Assembly (NCBI GenBank): GCA_012976225.1
Contig: JAAVVG010000011.1
Location: 186,001-250,000 of the forward strand
Origin: Golubevia sp. BC0850
Lineage: Eukaryota > Basidiomycota > Exobasidiomycetes > Golubeviales > Golubeviaceae
DNA length: 64,000 bases
Reading direction: 5' to 3'
Both the position numbers and the translations under genes were made by a program. The notes beneath the pieces are model-generated. The model worked only from the letters and a program-made list of their open reading frames with translations. It did no database searches and was not told where the DNA came from. Below are positions 60,839-64,000 of the stretch, piece after piece; position 1 is the stretch's first letter, and every line of letters starts with the position of its first letter.

Positions 60839-61714
60839 CTACCACTTCTTGCAAGACTTGTCGTCGTTCTTTCCACCTTTCCCGTGTCCGTAACCATGAT
60901 CTTTCTCTTCATCTTTCTTTCCCCACTTGTCCTCCTTTTCACCTTGATAGTGTCCATAGAACTTGTCATTTTTTTCTTTACCCCAATAATTTTCATCCTT
61001 CTTGTCATCTTTCTTTCCCCAATTCTTGTCCTTCACATCTTTCTGCTTTACGTGATGGTAATCTTTCTCGTCTTCATCTTCTTTTTTCACCCTTTGCATG
61101 TCCATAATCTTTTCCGTCCTTCCAATGTTTTCCATCTTTCTTACCCTTTCCATCTTTGTCCTTTCCATAACCGTGATCCTTCTTGTCATCTTTTGGCTGA
61201 GACCACCAATCATTCTTCTCGTCTTTAGGTTTAGAGTGATGGTTGTCTTTGTCCCCCTTAGAATGCCCCCACTTGTCTTTTACGTCTTTGTCCTTTCCAC
61301 CAAGCCCATGATCCTTCTTATCATCTTTTGGTTTCCCCCACTTGTCGTCATCTCTCTTTCCACCCTTTCCACCATAACCGTGATCTTTTTTATCTTCTTT
61401 CTTGTCATCCCACTGGTTTTATCTTTCTCCTCCCACTTATGATCTCCTTTCTTTCCACCTTTACCGTGATAATCTTTTTTGTCGTCATCTTTCCTTCCCC
61501 AATCTTTCTCGTCTTTCTCTTTCTTCTCGTAACCATAATCGTTTCCTTTACTCCAATCTTTATGGTCTTTGTCATAGCCGTAAGATCTAATGACCATTTC
61601 TTCTAAAGGTTGACGGACGTTTAATTCGTTGGAGTCTGAGTTGACGTTGATGGGAGATGTCACCGCAAAAGAGACGACGACGAGAGAGAGAAGAAGGGAC
61701 TTGTTGAAGAGCAT
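60839..61714 (-). CDS. Secreted Lys/Asp/His/Gly/Trp repeat protein, reading frame interrupted twice
   Basis: Starts with a signal peptide MLFNKSLLLSLVVVSFAVTS and a short linker to NELNVRQPLEEMVIRSYGYD. The rest is a degenerate repeat built on D-K-K-D-H-G-Y-G-x-G-K and DKWGKKDDKK, with regularly spaced Trp, His and Tyr; the end is GKNDDKSCKKW with a single Cys. The repeat text continues along the whole stretch but changes frame twice, near 61420 (an A-run in GATAAAACC) and near 61090 (an A-run in GAAAAAAGAAG); the two shifts cancel. Both fall in homopolymers, so sequencing error is the simplest reading; a decaying gene is the alternative. The composition suggests a metal-binding or polyanion-binding wall protein. 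A TATATAAG element lies about 165 bp upstream on the same strand. Confidence 0.7.
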
Positions 61715-62835
61715 CGTTGCTTGAAGTAAGGTGTGATGAGAGAGTCTGTTTGGTTGACTTGGAGTAGTTGAGCTAACGAGAGAGTGCTGTTGAGTGAGAG
61801 TGTGCTTGAGAGAGGATGAGTTGAGAGAGCGAGGTGGCGGATGAAGAAAGTGGGGAAAGTATCGAATCCTCTCTCCTTATATACCTTTTCCCTGGGACTC
61901 ATTACTTAGCTATTACGAGCCCGTGATTTGAACTTTGAAAGTAGGGGGCATCAAACCATGTTACAAAATCAGGCAGAAATTCAGAAGGTCAAGAGACTTG
62001 AGCAAGTTGGAATCCCTTCTTGAACTTTGACACAACCCTTCAAATGGAACCCCACACGGTTCCTGATCTTCCAAGCCCTGTCGATCAACCTTTCTGTTCC
62101 GAAGTTCTTCAATTTATGGAAGCTTCGGTAGAACTTCCAGGCGTCAGAGAAGGACTTCCAGAGATCTCAGACCCAAACCTCCCTCTCCCTGGCACGATTT
62201 TTTAAACTACCCCTCCTATTCAAATGCCCGATCGCAGAGAAACCTTCCTTTGAGTGAAAGTGACCTATTTAGACCTCTTCTTGGTTGTCGTGACCTTCTA
62301 TGGACCACAACTTCCAAACTCTTGGTCATCAAGAGAAGGAGGTCCAAATCCCAAGTGGGTGGCGAGATGAACCGAGCCACCTAGTCACCTTCCACTTCTC
62401 TCGAATGACGTAGCAATTAAAGTGGCGATTTGATGTAGGGTCTCTTTGAAAGGTATGATACATGGCAGCCAACCATCTTAGTGCCGTACGATGATGAGCT
62501 TCGAGAAAGAAGATCCACCCTTTCAGAAATAGCATTGGGGATTATAAAGTAATACAAAAGATGAAGTGCGAAAGGGAAAGGACAACAACGATGCGATGGA
62601 ACGAATTGGATGAAAGAGGGAGGATGGTTGTAGAGGTGAGTTCTATGAAGTAGGAGGGTGAGCAGGTGACTTGAGAATCAGACAAGCAAGAAGCAGTGAA
62701 GGACAAGGGAACAACACAGAACGCGAGAGGTTTGAACAGTGAGAATTAAAAAAGGGGAGTGGGTAAAATGAGCGGGCAGAGATGCGAAAGGCGACAGAGC
62801 GTGACTTGATCACGAAACGAACGAAATGCTGAGAT
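61715..62835. promoter_or_regulatory. Promoter of the secreted repeat gene and long intergenic stretch
   Basis: The first 200 bp is the promoter, with a minus-strand TATATAAG near 61876-61884, one of the few clear TATA boxes here. The remaining ~900 bp has only short open frames (for example 62044-62205 on the plus strand), none with recognisable content. Confidence 0.5.
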
Positions 62836-64000
62836 TCAACAAGGAGCAGTAGCAAGACCCATCGAGTGAGGGACACTTGTGTTGACTCCCAATCCTTCCT
62901 TCTCCATTTCCCTTCTGATTCTTCGAGTTGGAGTTTCGGTAGTGTCCGTTCCATCCGTGTAGTATCTGTCGTGAGATTGAGATTGATGATCTAAAGATTC
63001 CGATTCCTCAGATTGTTGTCTCCTCTTACTCTCGATTTCCATTTCTTCTTGATCTGGAGATCTTCCTCTTGGAGTTGGAGTAGGAGAAATCGATCCATCT
63101 CTACGTTGCTTGGATTTCGAACTTGACCAAGTTACATAAAGAAGTTGATTGGTACCCCATCCAGCTCCTCTGAAATTGTTCTCTAGAGCTTCGTTAGAGG
63201 TGTAACCTCTCTTCCCATTCTTAAAAGGAGGCTTCGGCTCTTTCTCCTTCTTTTTCGATCTCTTCTCCTTTCCGTGACCGATCGAATGGCCCATGCTGCT
63301 AGCAGTCGTCGTCTCACTCCCCATCGTCGAAGCAGAACTGCTTTGCGAAGATCTGCTGGTGCTAAGTTTGAGTTCCAGACTAGCCTCACTGACTCTTCTA
63401 GCTTCGAGACTTCCTCCGCCAGAGCTTGCTTGGGTAGGTGTTGCGTTGGCAGCAGCTAGACCACTTGGAATCTGAAGCTCGCTGGTAGGAGTGCCTTGAG
63501 GAGAGGGTTCTGGTCTGAGCGGATCCGGAGAAGTCGTTAGGAGAGGCACTGGCTTGCTCAGATCGAAACCCAACGCCGGAGAAGGTCGAAGTGAATCCCG
63601 CACCTCCCAAGACCCATCCGTAGACGCAGGAGCCGAATCTGGAGTATGACTCCACCTCACGCTAGCCTTTTGACCCGATGAACTTGGATTAGAGGAAGGA
63701 GAGAGAAGTTGAGAGTTGAGAGTGGTATCGACGTTTGGACCGCTCTTGGTCAGGATCGAGCGCATTGTAGAAGCTGACGTTGATCTACTGTGCCCTTTGG
63801 AGGGTGGAGGTTGAGAGCCGGTGGAAGCGAAAGAAGAAGTCGATCTTGCCATTCCAGGTCGCACCGCATGCGAATCTCCGTTGGTCTCATCCGAGTTGGC
63901 CTTCTTGGGAAGAGCGGCAGATTTTGGACTGAGAGCGTTAGAGGAGTTGGCAGCCCTCTTTCTTCCATCGTCTTTGATGACACCATCCTTCCTTTCTCTG
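62836..64000 (-). CDS. Serine-rich disordered protein, unknown (partial, N terminus beyond right edge)
   Basis: One long open frame runs from the right edge (…KDGVIKDDGRKRAANSSNAL) to the stop at 62836 with no intron needed. It is dominated by Ser, Pro and Thr with basic patches (KEKRSKKKEKEPKPP, RDGSISPTPTPRGRSP). One segment is less repetitive and may be the conserved core: KNGKRGYTSNEALENNFRGA, GWGTNQLLYVTWSSSK. The C terminus is GLGVNTSVPHSMGLATAPC. Many SP/TP sites suggest regulation by proline-directed kinases. I do not recognise the family. Confidence 0.7.
   Translation of the reverse strand, partial: RERKDGVIKDDGRKRAANSSNALSPKSAALPKKANSDETNGDSHAVRPGMARSTSSFASTGSQPPPSKGHSRSTSASTMRSILTKSGPNVDTTLNSQLLSPSSNPSSSGQKASVRWSHTPDSAPASTDGSWEVRDSLRPSPALGFDLSKPVPLLTTSPDPLRPEPSPQGTPTSELQIPSGLAAANATPTQASSGGGSLEARRVSEASLELKLSTSRSSQSSSASTMGSETTTASSMGHSIGHGKEKRSKKKEKEPKPPFKNGKRGYTSNEALENNFRGAGWGTNQLLYVTWSSSKSKQRRDGSISPTPTPRGRSPDQEEMEIESKRRQQSEESESLDHQSQSHDRYYTDGTDTTETPTRRIRREMEKEGLGVNTSVPHSMGLATAPC

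Noticed and set aside
60884-61606. Very hydrophobic plus-strand open frames resembling membrane proteins
   Set aside because: They are the complement of the Lys/Asp-rich repeat gene; reverse-reading AAG/GAT codons gives Leu/Phe/Ile.

Overview
The window is nuclear DNA from a fungus, most likely a basidiomycete (sub-phylum not settled). Nearly every gene is cut by several short introns with a very regular GTGAGT-like donor. The gene set is also fungal: a fused betaine-lipid synthase, a golgin with a GRAB domain, SAPS phosphatase subunit, HOP1, and two-domain dCMP deaminase. Genes sit close together on both strands, often as head-to-head pairs sharing 100-240 bp promoters. I saw no transposon, viral relic, CRISPR array, tRNA or rRNA gene that I could support.

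Layout. 0-10.4 kb: old-yellow-enzyme oxidoreductase (leaves the left edge), SENP8-type deneddylase, triose-phosphate-transporter-family membrane protein, M17 leucyl aminopeptidase, an unresolved 1.3 kb stretch, and a SAM methyltransferase. 10.5-17.8 kb: two splicing factors (RNPS1-like RRM/SR protein and WBP11), the mitochondrial YebC/TACO1 translation factor, and a glutathione S-transferase with an apparent frameshift. 18.6-28.1 kb: glycyl-tRNA synthetase, a cyclin of the transcriptional (K/T) type, and a giant Arg/Glu/Asp-rich repeat protein. 28.7-41.1 kb: SAPS-domain PP6/Sit4 partner, meiotic axis protein HOP1, Rud3-type golgin. 41.5-54.9 kb: a run rich in S-phase and DNA-repair genes (DCD1, DPB4, an uncharacterised helix-hairpin-helix protein, RAD51, RBBP4/MSI1-type WD40) with two tandem Mpv17-family paralogues. 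55.3-64 kb: betaine lipid synthase BTA1, then a less conserved region with an orphan ORF, a small secreted eight-cysteine protein, a secreted Lys/Asp/His/Gly/Trp repeat protein, and a serine-rich protein that leaves the right edge.

How the genes fit together: most are housekeeping genes without operon logic. Functional neighbours do occur: RNPS1 and WBP11 (splicing); DCD1/DPB4 and RAD51/RBBP4 (divergent pairs of replication, chromatin and recombination genes); HOP1 and RAD51 (meiotic recombination) about 12 kb apart. The most interesting observations are a CENP-C-motif-like peptide at the HOP1 C terminus, very small coding exons (6, 10, 15 and 24 nt) in four genes, and a last intron that is almost identical between the two diverged Mpv17 paralogues.
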